From positions 62,001 to 126,000 of the forward strand of contig SVEY01000002.1 in NCBI GenBank assembly GCA_015057165.1: a stretch of DNA of 64,000 nucleotides, given 5' to 3'. This DNA is from Lachnospiraceae bacterium (GTDB lineage: Bacteria; Bacillota; Clostridia; Lachnospirales; Lachnospiraceae). Under the pieces are notes generated by a model. The model was not told where the DNA came from. It did no database searches and was given only the letters and a program-made list of their open reading frames with translations. Made by a program: the position numbers and the translations under genes. Positions 44,768-54,545 of this stretch are shown piece by piece (position 1 is the first letter of the stretch; each line of letters opens with the position of its first letter).

Positions 44768-47338
44768 ATGGCAGCATTTGACAGAGTAAAAAGCGGTATA
44801 GAAGATTTTGATAAAGCCATTGATAATATTAGATTAGGTGATAATGTTGTATGGCGCGTAAGCAAACTATCACAGTTTAGATTGTTTATGGAGCCCTATG
44901 TTAAGCAGGCATTAGAGGATAAACGCAATATAATTTATTTTCGCTTTGCGTCTCACGAACCACTTGTAGAAGACTGTGAAGAGGTTAAGACAATTAATGT
45001 TCCCCTCACACATAGGTTTGAAGATTTTACAGTGGCTATTCATAATTATATAGAGAAGGAAGGATATGACGCTTTCTATGTGTTTGATTGTCTCTCTGAG
45101 TTGCAGACAGCTTGGGCTACAGACCTTATGATGGGTAACTTCTTTCGAGTGACATGTCCTTTTCTATTTATACTAGATACTGTTGCCTTCTTCCCGATAA
45201 TAAGAGGAAAGCATTCTGTTAGTGCAATCAACAAAATCTTAGATACCACACAGCTTTTTTTCGATGTATTTGAGGATAAGAACAATATATATGTGAGGCC
45301 GGAGAAAGTGTGGAACAGAGAATCTGAAACAATGCTTATGCCTCATATATATGAACCTAACACAGGTAGTTTCAAACCAATACTTGATGGTGTTAAGTCA
45401 AGCAGATTCTATCAGACATTAGGAAGAGAAAAGCGTTCTTCTATGGAGCATTTCTCTGATTCCTGGGATAGATTTTTTAATAAAGCAAGACTAAAGGGCG
45501 AGAGCGGAATGGATATATCTGATGACCTCTCGAAAATGTGTAACATCATGATGACAAGAGATACTAAGATGCGCAAAATGGTTAAGAAGCATTTTACAGC
45601 AGATGATTATTTCGATGTAAGAAATCACATGGTCGGAACGGGAATGATAGGTGGAAAAGCATGTGGAATGCTTCTTGCCAGGGCAATTATTCGAAACAAC
45701 GAGGAAGATATTGATGAAGTTTTAGAGCCCCATGATTCCTTCTATATCGGTTCTGATATGTACTATACATATATTGTTGATAATAATCTGTGGGACACAA
45801 GAATCAGACAGAGAACAGACGAAGGGTATTTTGAAGTTGCTGATGAATTCTCAGATAAACTTGTGAGTGGTACATTTTCGCCAGTTATGGAAGAACAGTT
45901 TGTGAGGATTATAGAATACTATGGACAGGATCCTTATATTATTCGCTCCAGCAGTATATTAGAGGATGGATTCGGTAATGCCTTCGCTGGCAAATACGAA
46001 TCAGTATTCTGTACCAATAGAGGGACACCTCAGGAGAAGCTTGAAGAATTCGAGCATGCAATCAAGGTTGTATATGCAAGTTCCATGAGCCTCTCAGCAC
46101 TTGACTATAGAAAAAGGAGAGGGCTAGATAAAAGAGATGAGCAGATGGCACTTCTTGTACAAAGAGTATCAGGCTCCCATTATGGCTCTTATTATATGCC
46201 TTGTGCAGCAGGTGTTGGATATTCCTATAGTCCTTATAGAATAATGAAGGATTCTGATCCGAAAGCAGGAATGCTTCGACTCGTTATGGGGCTGGGGACG
46301 TCAGCAGTTGATAGAACAGAAGGTTCTTATCCTAGGATAGTTAATCTTGATATGCCTAAGAAGACTTCTTATTCTTCGTCAGCAGACAAGCATAAGTTTT
46401 CTCAAGGCAAGTCAGAAGTTATTGATATGAATGAACGTTGCCTTAAGAAATTAACACTTGAGGACATTGAATCGGATTTGCCAGATTATTTGAAGAGAAT
46501 AGTATTAGAGCATGACTATGATGCAGAGCTTCGTCTTCGTGAAATAGGAAGAAATAGGGAGATAGAATTTATATCCTGTGCAGGCCTTGTAGACAACGAT
46601 AAGCTAATGGAACAGATGAAGAGGATGTTAAAATGTATATCTGATGAGTATGACTATCCTATTGATACAGAATTTACAATTAATATATCAGATAACGGAG
46701 AATATTCTATTGACCTGTTACAATGCAGACCTTTACAGGTTCAGAAGGCTTCAAAAGGAAGTGCAATGCCTAAGGATATAGATGAGAATAATATCTTCCT
46801 TGAATCTAAGGGAGCCTCCATGGGAATGTCCAAGGTATCAAAGCTTGATATTATTGTGTTCGTTGAACCTGTGAATTATTATAATATGCCTTACAAGGAG
46901 AAGGACTTTGTGGCCAAGCTGGTAGGTAAGATTAATTGGCATTATCGTGACACTGATAAGAATATGATGTTAATTGTTCCAGGTCGTGTGGGAACATCCT
47001 CACCGGAACTAGGAGTTCCAACAACATTTGCTGATATAAGTGCATACAGTATTATATGTGAGGTTGAAGAATCCAAGGCAGGCTATAACCCAGAGCTTTC
47101 CTATGGAAGTCACATTTTCCAGGACTTGGTAGAAGCTAATATCCTATATACTGCCATGTTTAATAATGATAAGACCATTCACTATCACCCTGACAAGTTG
47201 AAATCCTCGCCTGATATTATTGACCTGTTCGAGACAAGGGAATCGCTGCGGGATATAGTTCACGTCTATGATGTATCTGCATGTGAATACAAGGTTTACA
47301 ACGACGTCCCTAACGAACATTTATTAATAACATGTTGA
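44768..47338 (+). CDS. PEP/pyruvate-binding domain protein with a KaiC-like N-terminus
   Basis: 856 residues. The first 210 resemble a RecA/KaiC-like fold (ALEDKRNIIYFRFASHEP; YDAFYVFDCLSELQ). Residues 280-660 look like the ATP-grasp domain of PEP synthase and PPDK (GGKACGMLLARAI, YIIRSSSILEDGFGNAFAGK, LVQRVSG). The phosphohistidine swivel and the PEP barrel of those enzymes are missing; a further conserved region follows (VPGRVGTSSPELGVPTTFAD). Thus it may bind or phosphorylate a protein partner rather than make PEP. It is immediately after purF and probably co-transcribed. Confidence 0.72.
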   Translation: MAAFDRVKSGIEDFDKAIDNIRLGDNVVWRVSKLSQFRLFMEPYVKQALEDKRNIIYFRFASHEPLVEDCEEVKTINVPLTHRFEDFTVAIHNYIEKEGYDAFYVFDCLSELQTAWATDLMMGNFFRVTCPFLFILDTVAFFPIIRGKHSVSAINKILDTTQLFFDVFEDKNNIYVRPEKVWNRESETMLMPHIYEPNTGSFKPILDGVKSSRFYQTLGREKRSSMEHFSDSWDRFFNKARLKGESGMDISDDLSKMCNIMMTRDTKMRKMVKKHFTADDYFDVRNHMVGTGMIGGKACGMLLARAIIRNNEEDIDEVLEPHDSFYIGSDMYYTYIVDNNLWDTRIRQRTDEGYFEVADEFSDKLVSGTFSPVMEEQFVRIIEYYGQDPYIIRSSSILEDGFGNAFAGKYESVFCTNRGTPQEKLEEFEHAIKVVYASSMSLSALDYRKRRGLDKRDEQMALLVQRVSGSHYGSYYMPCAAGVGYSYSPYRIMKDSDPKAGMLRLVMGLGTSAVDRTEGSYPRIVNLDMPKKTSYSSSADKHKFSQGKSEVIDMNERCLKKLTLEDIESDLPDYLKRIVLEHDYDAELRLREIGRNREIEFISCAGLVDNDKLMEQMKRMLKCISDEYDYPIDTEFTINISDNGEYSIDLLQCRPLQVQKASKGSAMPKDIDENNIFLESKGASMGMSKVSKLDIIVFVEPVNYYNMPYKEKDFVAKLVGKINWHYRDTDKNMMLIVPGRVGTSSPELGVPTTFADISAYSIICEVEESKAGYNPELSYGSHIFQDLVEANILYTAMFNNDKTIHYHPDKLKSSPDIIDLFETRESLRDIVHVYDVSACEYKVYNDVPNEHLLITC

Positions 47339-47389
47339 AACCCTGAGGAAAGGTCTCATCTTTAATTCCTTTGCGCTTAAAACGGCATT

Positions 47390-47431
47390 ATCTTTACTTT
47401 TTACGCACAACATGATAAAATAAGTAAAGAT
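47390..47431 (+). promoter_or_regulatory. Fic gene promoter with flanking operator arms
   Basis: ATCTTTACTT (47390-47399) and AAGTAAAGAT (47422-47431) form a perfect 10-base inverted repeat. Between them lie TTTACT (47393-47398) and TAAAAT (47416-47421) at 17-base spacing. A dimer bound to both arms would cover the promoter, so autorepression by the HTH-Fic protein is likely. Confidence 0.65.
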
Positions 47432-47451
47432 TTATAGGAGGGAGACCTATT

Positions 47452-48366
47452 ATGATTTCGTATGAGAGACTTGAGAAGGCGCTGAAGGAAAAAGGAATTG
47501 GAAAGACAGAACTGTCTACAGAACTAGGATTGTCTACACGAACAGTTGCTAAGATAGCGAAGGGAGAAAAGCTTTCTAAGCGTAGCATACAAAGAATCGC
47601 TGAGTATCTTGGTGAATCAACAGACACCATAATGAAGGAAATCTCCGACAACAGAATCCTTCAAATACTTCGTGAAGAAAAGGAGATAAATCTATCTGGT
47701 GGACTTTATCATGAACTTCAAGTCAGGATGACTTATAACTCTAATCATATTGAGGGAAGTAAGCTTTCCGAGGAACAGACAAGGATGATATTTGAGACAA
47801 ATACTCTTGATGTGGGTGATGGAGTACAGGTGGATGATGTGTTAGAGACCGTACATCATTTTCGAGCGATAGATTATGTAATAGATGTGGCAGAGGATGA
47901 ACTTACGGAGGACATTATCAAGCACTTACATTATATACTAAAGCATGACACTAAGGACTCCACTCTTGAATGGTTTGCAGTCGGTGATTACAAGAAGAGA
48001 GCTAATATTGTTGGTGGAAAGAAGACTACCAGCCCGTCAGAAGTTAGTAACCAGATGAAGGCTTTGCTACGCGAGTACAATTCCATAGAAAAAGTTGCAA
48101 TAGAAGATATAATAGCATTTCATGCCAAGTTCGAATACATTCATCCTTTTCAGGATGGAAACGGAAGAGTAGGAAGGCTCATTGCGCTTAAAGAATGTCT
48201 TCATCACCACATAATACCGTTTATAATAGAAGATTCTAAAAAGAATTATTACTACAGAGGACTTTCTGAATGGCAAAGTGAAAAGGGATATCTTATAGAC
48301 ACATGTCTTGATGGGCAGGATACATTTGTAAAGCTGCTTGATATGTTGGAAATATCTCATGACTAA
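47452..48366 (+). CDS. HTH-Fic protein (probable AMPylator or related transferase)
   Basis: 304 residues. Residues 1-65 are an XRE-type helix-turn-helix (KTELSTELGLSTRTVAKIAK). A class II inhibitory helix follows with SNHIEG near residue 102, matching (S/T)xxxE(G/N), whose glutamate blocks ATP until released. The Fic core HPFQDGNGRVGRL near 230 is complete. Fic enzymes usually transfer AMP to a hydroxyl of a target protein. No antitoxin gene is next to it, as the inhibitory helix is in the same chain. A matching inverted repeat overlaps its promoter. Target unknown. Confidence 0.88.
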   Translation: MISYERLEKALKEKGIGKTELSTELGLSTRTVAKIAKGEKLSKRSIQRIAEYLGESTDTIMKEISDNRILQILREEKEINLSGGLYHELQVRMTYNSNHIEGSKLSEEQTRMIFETNTLDVGDGVQVDDVLETVHHFRAIDYVIDVAEDELTEDIIKHLHYILKHDTKDSTLEWFAVGDYKKRANIVGGKKTTSPSEVSNQMKALLREYNSIEKVAIEDIIAFHAKFEYIHPFQDGNGRVGRLIALKECLHHHIIPFIIEDSKKNYYYRGLSEWQSEKGYLIDTCLDGQDTFVKLLDMLEISHD

Positions 48367-48378
48367 GGATAAAACCAC

Positions 48379-48407
48379 TTGACATATGTATAATATGGTA
48401 GTAGAAT
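48379..48407 (+). promoter_or_regulatory. gltB promoter
   Basis: TTGACA (48379-48384), a 17-base spacer and TAGAAT (48402-48407) form a strong promoter, with transcription starting near 48414. Confidence 0.8.
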
Positions 48408-48447
48408 AATATCGATTTTAATAAGGAATAAGTTTTTATGAAGCAAA

Positions 48448-48485
48448 GGCGCTTCGAGTAATATACTCGAAGTGCCTATTTTTTT
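48448..48485 (+). terminator. Attenuator in the gltB leader
   Basis: A 13-base-pair stem (48448-48460 with 48464-48476, one G-T pair) with a three-base loop is followed by TATTTTTTT. It stands about 34 bases after the expected start of transcription and before the gltB ribosome binding site. CAAAGGCG at its 5' base is the same as in the asnB leader. Confidence 0.85.
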
Positions 48486-48508
48486 GCTTACATTTAGGAG
48501 GAAAAGTT

Positions 48509-51500
48509 ATGTCTAACGCATTTAAGGAGATTAATGAGAAGGGATTATATAATCCAGAATTTGAACATGACAACTGCGGTATTGGTGCTGTTATTGATAT
48601 AGAAGGAAAAGCCAGTCACAGTCTGGTTACAGATGCGCTTTCAATTGTTGAGAATCTTGAGCACAGAGCCGGTAAAGATGCAGAAGGAAAAACTGGTGAT
48701 GGTGTTGGGATTCTTACCCAGATTCCTCATAAATATTTTGTTAAAGTGATGAAGAAACAGGGCATAAATCTACCAGATAAAAGACAATATGGTGTTGGTA
48801 TGTTCTTTTTCCCTCAGGATGACCTTGATATGAGACAGGCAAGAACTATGTTCGAGATAATTGTAAGAAAGGCAGGTCTCGAATTACTTGCATGGAGAAA
48901 TGTGGCATCTAAGCCAAGCGTATTAGGAACTAAGGCAAAGGAGTGTATGCCCAATATTTATCAGGCCTTTATCGAAAGACCAGATGATGCTAAGACAGAC
49001 TTGGATTTTGATAGAAAGCTATATGTTATAAGAAGAGAGTTTGAGCAAAGCTGCGCTAATACATACGTACCTTCTCTTTCATGTAGAACAATAGTGTATA
49101 AGGGAATGTTTCTTGTAGGACAGCTTCGCACATTCTTTACAGATCTTCAGGATAAAGACTATGAGTCAGCTATAGCAATGGTTCATTCAAGATTCTCAAC
49201 TAATACTATGCCAAGCTGGAATCGTGCACATCCTAACAGATTTATTGTACATAATGGAGAGATTAATACAATTAAGGGCAATGCAGACAAGATGCTTGCA
49301 AGAGAGGAGACAATGTATACTAATGCATTTTCTTCAGAGGATATGACTAAGGTTCTTCCAGTTATATCACAGAGTGGTTCTGATTCTGCAATGCTTGATA
49401 ACGTATTAGAATTTCTTGTTATGTCAGGAATGGACCTTCCACTGGCAATGACTATAATGCTTCCAGAACCATGGGCACACAACGAGACATTAACCCAGGA
49501 AGAGAGAGATTTCTATCAGTACTATGCAACTATGCTAGAGCCATGGGATGGACCTGCGTCTATTCTATTTTCAGATGGTGATGTAATGGGAGCAATATTA
49601 GATAGAAATGGTCTTCGTCCATCCAGATATTACATTATGGATGATAACAGACTTATTCTGTCATCTGAGGTAGGGGTACTTCCTCTTGATGAAAGTCATA
49701 TCCTTAAGAAAGAGAGACTTCATCCGGGTAAAGTGTTATTAGTAGATACAAAGGAAAAGAAAATAATACTAGATGATGAAATAAAAGAGAGATATGCTCT
49801 TAAGAAGCCTTATGGAGAGTGGCTTGATAGTAAGTTAATACCACTTTCTGATATTAAGATTCCTAATAAGAAGGTTCCAAGTATTAAGGGAGACGACCTT
49901 AAGAAATTACAAAAATCATTTGGCTATACATGGGAAAATTATAACGACGGAATTAAAGGAATGGCACTTAATAATAATGAGACAATTGGCTCAATGGGTG
50001 TTGATACACCAATTGCCTGTCTATCAAGTGAGTACCAACCGCTATTTTATTATTTTAAACAGTTATTTGCACAGGTAACTAATCCCCCAATCGATTCTCT
50101 TCGTGAAGAGATAGTAACATCAAGGACAGTTTACATTGGCAAAAATGGTAATCTTTTGCAAGAGAAGGAGGATAACTGTCAGGTAATTAAGATTGACAAT
50201 CCAATTCTTGCAGATCTTGACCTCCTTAAGATTGAGAATATGAATAAAGAGGGCTTTAGAGTTGCTAAAGTATCGACTTTGTATTACAAATCAACTCCTA
50301 TGAAACGCGTACTTGATCATCTATTTGTTGAGGTTGACAAGGCATATAGAGAAGGGGCTAATATTTTGATTCTTTCTGATAGAGGCGTTGATGAGAACCA
50401 TGTTGCTATTCCATCGCTTCTTGCAGTTGCAGCAGTACATAATCATCTTGTTCAGACTCGTAAATGTACTGCAATGTCTCTTATTCTAGAATCGGGTGAA
50501 CCTTGTGAAGTGCATCATTTCGCAACGCTTCTTGGATATGGTGCAAGTGCAGTTAATCCATATCTTGCACATGCAACAATTGAAGAATTAGTAGAAGATG
50601 ATTTGTTAGATAAAGACTATTATGCAGCTGTCAAGGATTATGATAATGCAATTTTGTTTGGAATTGTTAAGATTGCATCTAAGATGGGTATTTCAACAAT
50701 TCAGTCATACCAGGGAAGCAAGATATTTGAGTGTATAGGTATATCAAGTGAAGTTATAGATACATATTTCCCAGGAACAGTTAGTAGAATCGGAGGAATC
50801 TCATTAGAAGATATAGGTGATTCAGTAGACAGACAGCATAGTAGAGCCTTTGACCCACTTGGTCTTCCTACTAATCTTGAACTAACAGCTCTTGGTCGTC
50901 ATAAGAGCAGAAGTCAGGGAGAGCATCATAGATATAATCCTAAGACGATTCACATGCTCCAGACGGCAACAAGAGAAGGAGATTATGAGAAGTTCAAGCA
51001 GTATACTGATATGGTTAATCAGGAAACTACAGGATATATAAGGAGTTTTCTTGACTTCAATTACCCTAACAAAGGAATATCAATTGATGAAGTTGAAAGT
51101 GTTGATGATATAGTTACAAGATTTAAGACAGGAGCTATGTCTTATGGTTCAATTTCAGAGGAAGCTCATCAGACTCTTGCCATAGCGATGAATCATTTGC
51201 ATGGCAAGTCAAATAGTGGTGAAGGTGGAGAGAGCGATGAACGTATACTTTCACGCGGTAGTGACAATGACAGATGTTCTGCTATAAAGCAGGTGGCTAG
51301 TGGAAGATTTGGAGTGACAAGTAGATACCTGACTAGTGCGAGAGAAATCCAAATCAAAATGGCTCAAGGTGCTAAACCTGGTGAGGGAGGACATTTGCCT
51401 GGTAAAAAGGTCTACCCTTGGATTGCGAAAACCAGACATTCAACTCCTGGTGTAAGTCTGATTTCGCCTCCTCCTCATCATGATATTTATTCAATAGAGG

Positions 51501-53059
51501 ATTTGGCACAGTTAATCTATGATTTAAAATGTGCTAATAAAAATGCGCGAATATCCGTTAAGCTTGTATCAGAATCAGGTGTAGGTACTGTTGCAGCTGG
51601 TGTTGCAAAAGCAGGCGCAGGTGTAATCCTAATCTCTGGATATGATGGAGGAACAGGTGCAGCACCTCTTTCATCAATTCATAATGCAGGTCTTCCTTGG
51701 GAGCTTGGCCTGTCTGAGACACACCAGACTCTTATAGCTAACGGCCTTAGAAATAAGGTTGTAATTGAGACAGATGGAAAATTAATGAGTGGAAAGGACG
51801 TTGCTATTGCAGCAATTCTTGGAGCCGAAGAGTTTGGATTTGCTACAGCACCCCTTATAACACTTGGATGTGTAATGATGAGAGCTTGTCAGTCAGATAC
51901 ATGTCCTATGGGTGTAGCTACTCAGAATCCTGAACTAAGAAAAAGATTCAAGGGAAAGCCAGAATACGTTGAAAACTTCATGAGATTTATTGCTCAGCAA
52001 CTCCGAGAAATCATGAGTGAGTTAGGGGTTAAATCAATCGAGGAATTAGTTGGAAGAACAGATCTTCTTCGTGTTAAAGAATCAATTGATACAACAGATG
52101 TTAAGCTTGATTTGTCAAGAATACTTATGAAGGATTTTGATAAGACACTTTCTCACAGTCCTAAGAATCTATACGATTTTGAGTTAGAGAAAACAAAAGA
52201 CGAAAGCGTATTACTTGCATCAGAAGATATTAGGAAAGCTATTAAACTTGGTAAGAAGGCAAAAGCAAGTGTAAAACTTCAAAGTGTTGATAGAACATTT
52301 GGAACACTTCTTGGTGCAGAGATTACAAGAAATAATGAGGATGGACTTAAAGAGGACACTATAACAGTTAATTGTACTGGAGCAGGTGGTCAGAGTTTTG
52401 GAGCATTTATTCCTAAGGGCCTCACCCTTAATCTTGTTGGTGACAGCAATGATTATTTTGGTAAAGGGTTATCCGGTGGTAAGTTAATTGTTAAGGCTCC
52501 GAAGGAAGCGAAATACAATCCTCATGACAATATTATTGTTGGAAATGTTGCATTATATGGTGCAACAAGCGGTAAAGCTTTTGTCGCAGGTATGGCAGGT
52601 GAACGTTTCTGTATAAGAAATTCTGGTGCGATTGCATGTGTCGAAGGTGTAGGTGAACATGGATGTGAATATATGACAGGTGGTGTTGCCGTAATACTTG
52701 GACCAACTGGCAAGAACTTTGCAGCAGGAATGTCAGGCGGTGTGGCCTATGTCTTAGATGAACAAAGTAAGCTTTATAAGAACCTTAATAAGCAACTTGT
52801 ATCTATGGAAAATGTGGAATCTAAGGTGGACAAGGAAGAACTTAAATCAATTATAGAAGAACATGTAGCACTGACAGATTCAATTAAAGGAAAAGAGATA
52901 CTAGAAGATTTTGAGAATAGTGTAAAACATTTTAAAAAGATTATTCCAGCTGATTATAAGGTGATTATGAAAGAAATAGCTCATCAAAAAGAGCATGGTG
53001 CAGACGATGAAACTGCTAAGATTGAAGCATTCAAAGTAGTTGTGGGAGGTAATAAGTAA
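48509..53059 (+). CDS. gltB: Glutamate synthase large subunit
   Basis: 1516 residues, full length. A propeptide of about 22 residues ends at Cys23 (DNCGIGAVIDI), the glutaminase nucleophile. VHSRFSTNTMPSW and HNGEINT follow, then the FMN barrel with GAMSYGSISEEAH, KPGEGGHLPGKKV, GYDGGTGAAPLSS and the 3Fe-4S cysteines CQSDTCPMGVATQ. The C-terminal beta-helix is complete. It turns glutamine and 2-oxoglutarate into two glutamates. The stop overlaps gltD by one base. Confidence 0.96.
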   Translation: MSNAFKEINEKGLYNPEFEHDNCGIGAVIDIEGKASHSLVTDALSIVENLEHRAGKDAEGKTGDGVGILTQIPHKYFVKVMKKQGINLPDKRQYGVGMFFFPQDDLDMRQARTMFEIIVRKAGLELLAWRNVASKPSVLGTKAKECMPNIYQAFIERPDDAKTDLDFDRKLYVIRREFEQSCANTYVPSLSCRTIVYKGMFLVGQLRTFFTDLQDKDYESAIAMVHSRFSTNTMPSWNRAHPNRFIVHNGEINTIKGNADKMLAREETMYTNAFSSEDMTKVLPVISQSGSDSAMLDNVLEFLVMSGMDLPLAMTIMLPEPWAHNETLTQEERDFYQYYATMLEPWDGPASILFSDGDVMGAILDRNGLRPSRYYIMDDNRLILSSEVGVLPLDESHILKKERLHPGKVLLVDTKEKKIILDDEIKERYALKKPYGEWLDSKLIPLSDIKIPNKKVPSIKGDDLKKLQKSFGYTWENYNDGIKGMALNNNETIGSMGVDTPIACLSSEYQPLFYYFKQLFAQVTNPPIDSLREEIVTSRTVYIGKNGNLLQEKEDNCQVIKIDNPILADLDLLKIENMNKEGFRVAKVSTLYYKSTPMKRVLDHLFVEVDKAYREGANILILSDRGVDENHVAIPSLLAVAAVHNHLVQTRKCTAMSLILESGEPCEVHHFATLLGYGASAVNPYLAHATIEELVEDDLLDKDYYAAVKDYDNAILFGIVKIASKMGISTIQSYQGSKIFECIGISSEVIDTYFPGTVSRIGGISLEDIGDSVDRQHSRAFDPLGLPTNLELTALGRHKSRSQGEHHRYNPKTIHMLQTATREGDYEKFKQYTDMVNQETTGYIRSFLDFNYPNKGISIDEVESVDDIVTRFKTGAMSYGSISEEAHQTLAIAMNHLHGKSNSGEGGESDERILSRGSDNDRCSAIKQVASGRFGVTSRYLTSAREIQIKMAQGAKPGEGGHLPGKKVYPWIAKTRHSTPGVSLISPPPHHDIYSIEDLAQLIYDLKCANKNARISVKLVSESGVGTVAAGVAKAGAGVILISGYDGGTGAAPLSSIHNAGLPWELGLSETHQTLIANGLRNKVVIETDGKLMSGKDVAIAAILGAEEFGFATAPLITLGCVMMRACQSDTCPMGVATQNPELRKRFKGKPEYVENFMRFIAQQLREIMSELGVKSIEELVGRTDLLRVKESIDTTDVKLDLSRILMKDFDKTLSHSPKNLYDFELEKTKDESVLLASEDIRKAIKLGKKAKASVKLQSVDRTFGTLLGAEITRNNEDGLKEDTITVNCTGAGGQSFGAFIPKGLTLNLVGDSNDYFGKGLSGGKLIVKAPKEAKYNPHDNIIVGNVALYGATSGKAFVAGMAGERFCIRNSGAIACVEGVGEHGCEYMTGGVAVILGPTGKNFAAGMSGGVAYVLDEQSKLYKNLNKQLVSMENVESKVDKEELKSIIEEHVALTDSIKGKEILEDFENSVKHFKKIIPADYKVIMKEIAHQKEHGADDETAKIEAFKVVVGGNK

Positions 53060-54543
53060 TGGGTAAAACAACTGGATTCTTAGAATATGACAGAATTGAT
53101 GGGCCTGTAAGGGTAGAAGAGGACAGAATCAAAGATTTTAAAGAATTTCATGAAGCTTTACCTCTTACAAAACAACGTGAACAGGCATCTAGGTGTATGA
53201 ATTGTGGAATACCTTTTTGCCAGGCAGGTGAATTAATATCGGGAATGGTATCAGGATGTCCTCTTAATAATCTTGTGCCTGAAGTAAATGACCTTGTATA
53301 TAGAGGTAGAATGGAGGAGGCATATAAGAGACTATCTGTTACTCATAGTTTCCCTGAATTTACAAGTAGAGTATGTCCTGCTTTATGTGAAGCTGCCTGT
53401 ACATGTGGATATCAAGATGGAAGTGTATCTACCAAAGAAAACGAAAAAGCTGTTATAGAATATGCTTATGCAAGTAATCTTGTGGAAGAGATTACACCAT
53501 CTGTTAGAACAGGTAAGAAGGTAGCAGTAATTGGAAGTGGCCCGTCTGGTCTTGCCACAGCACAGCTTCTTAATAGAAGAGGACATGATGTTACAGTGTA
53601 CGAAAGAAGGGACAGAGTAGGTGGATTACTTCGTTATGGTATTCCCAATATGAAGCTGGACAAATCGCTAATTGACAGACGAGTTAAGCTAATGGAAGAA
53701 GCTGGAGTTACTTTCAAAGTAAATGTTGATGTGGGCAAAGACGTTATGGCTTCTGAACTAAAGAAGGAATATGATAGTATAGTACTTGCATGTGGTGCAT
53801 CTAATCCAAGAGATATTAAGGCACCTGGACGTGAGGCAAAGGGAATAAGATTTGCAGTGGATTTCTTGACAGAAGTTACTAAGACTTTACTAGACAGCGA
53901 TTTTAAGAAGATTCCAACTAATCTTGCCAAGGATAAGGATGTAATTATAATAGGCGGTGGAGATACTGGAAATGATTGTTGTGGTACATGTATTAGACTA
54001 GGGGCTAAAAGTGTAACACAGCTTGAGATGATGCCTAAGCCATCAGAAGAAAGATTACCATCAAATCCATGGCCAGAGTGGCCTAGAGTCCTTAAGGTGG
54101 ATTATGGACAAGAAGAGTCTATATATAAATTCGGACATGACCCAAGAATATATCAGACAACCGTTAAGGAGTTTATTAAGGACAAGAAAGGTAATCTTAA
54201 GGAAGTAGTATTAGTTAAACTCGAATCTAAGAAAGATGAAAAGACTGGACGATTCATGATGGTTCCAGTGGAAGGAACAGAAGAGACAGTTCCATGTCAG
54301 CTTGTCTTAATTGCAGCAGGATTTCTTGGCAGTGAGAAGTACGTCACCGATGACTTCAATGTTGAACTTGATGGCAGAACCAACGTTAAGACAGAAGGCG
54401 ATAAGCATTCCTCATCACAGCCTAACATCTACGCAGCAGGAGATGTAAGAAGTGGACAATCACTGGTAGTTCGAGCTATAGCCGACGGCCGAAAAGCAGC
54501 CAGAGAAGTGGATATGGCGCTTATGGGATATACTAATTTATAA
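53059..54543 (+). CDS. gltD: Glutamate synthase small subunit
   Basis: 494 residues. Cysteines in CMNCGIPFC, GCPLNN and CPALCEAACTC hold the two 4Fe-4S clusters. The first nucleotide site VAVIGSGPSGLATAQLLNRR binds FAD and the second, DVIIIGGGDTGNDCCGT, binds NADPH. It passes electrons to GltB. The ATG overlaps the gltB stop codon, so the two subunits are made together. Confidence 0.96.
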   Translation: MGKTTGFLEYDRIDGPVRVEEDRIKDFKEFHEALPLTKQREQASRCMNCGIPFCQAGELISGMVSGCPLNNLVPEVNDLVYRGRMEEAYKRLSVTHSFPEFTSRVCPALCEAACTCGYQDGSVSTKENEKAVIEYAYASNLVEEITPSVRTGKKVAVIGSGPSGLATAQLLNRRGHDVTVYERRDRVGGLLRYGIPNMKLDKSLIDRRVKLMEEAGVTFKVNVDVGKDVMASELKKEYDSIVLACGASNPRDIKAPGREAKGIRFAVDFLTEVTKTLLDSDFKKIPTNLAKDKDVIIIGGGDTGNDCCGTCIRLGAKSVTQLEMMPKPSEERLPSNPWPEWPRVLKVDYGQEESIYKFGHDPRIYQTTVKEFIKDKKGNLKEVVLVKLESKKDEKTGRFMMVPVEGTEETVPCQLVLIAAGFLGSEKYVTDDFNVELDGRTNVKTEGDKHSSSQPNIYAAGDVRSGQSLVVRAIADGRKAAREVDMALMGYTNL

Positions 54544-54545
54544 TA

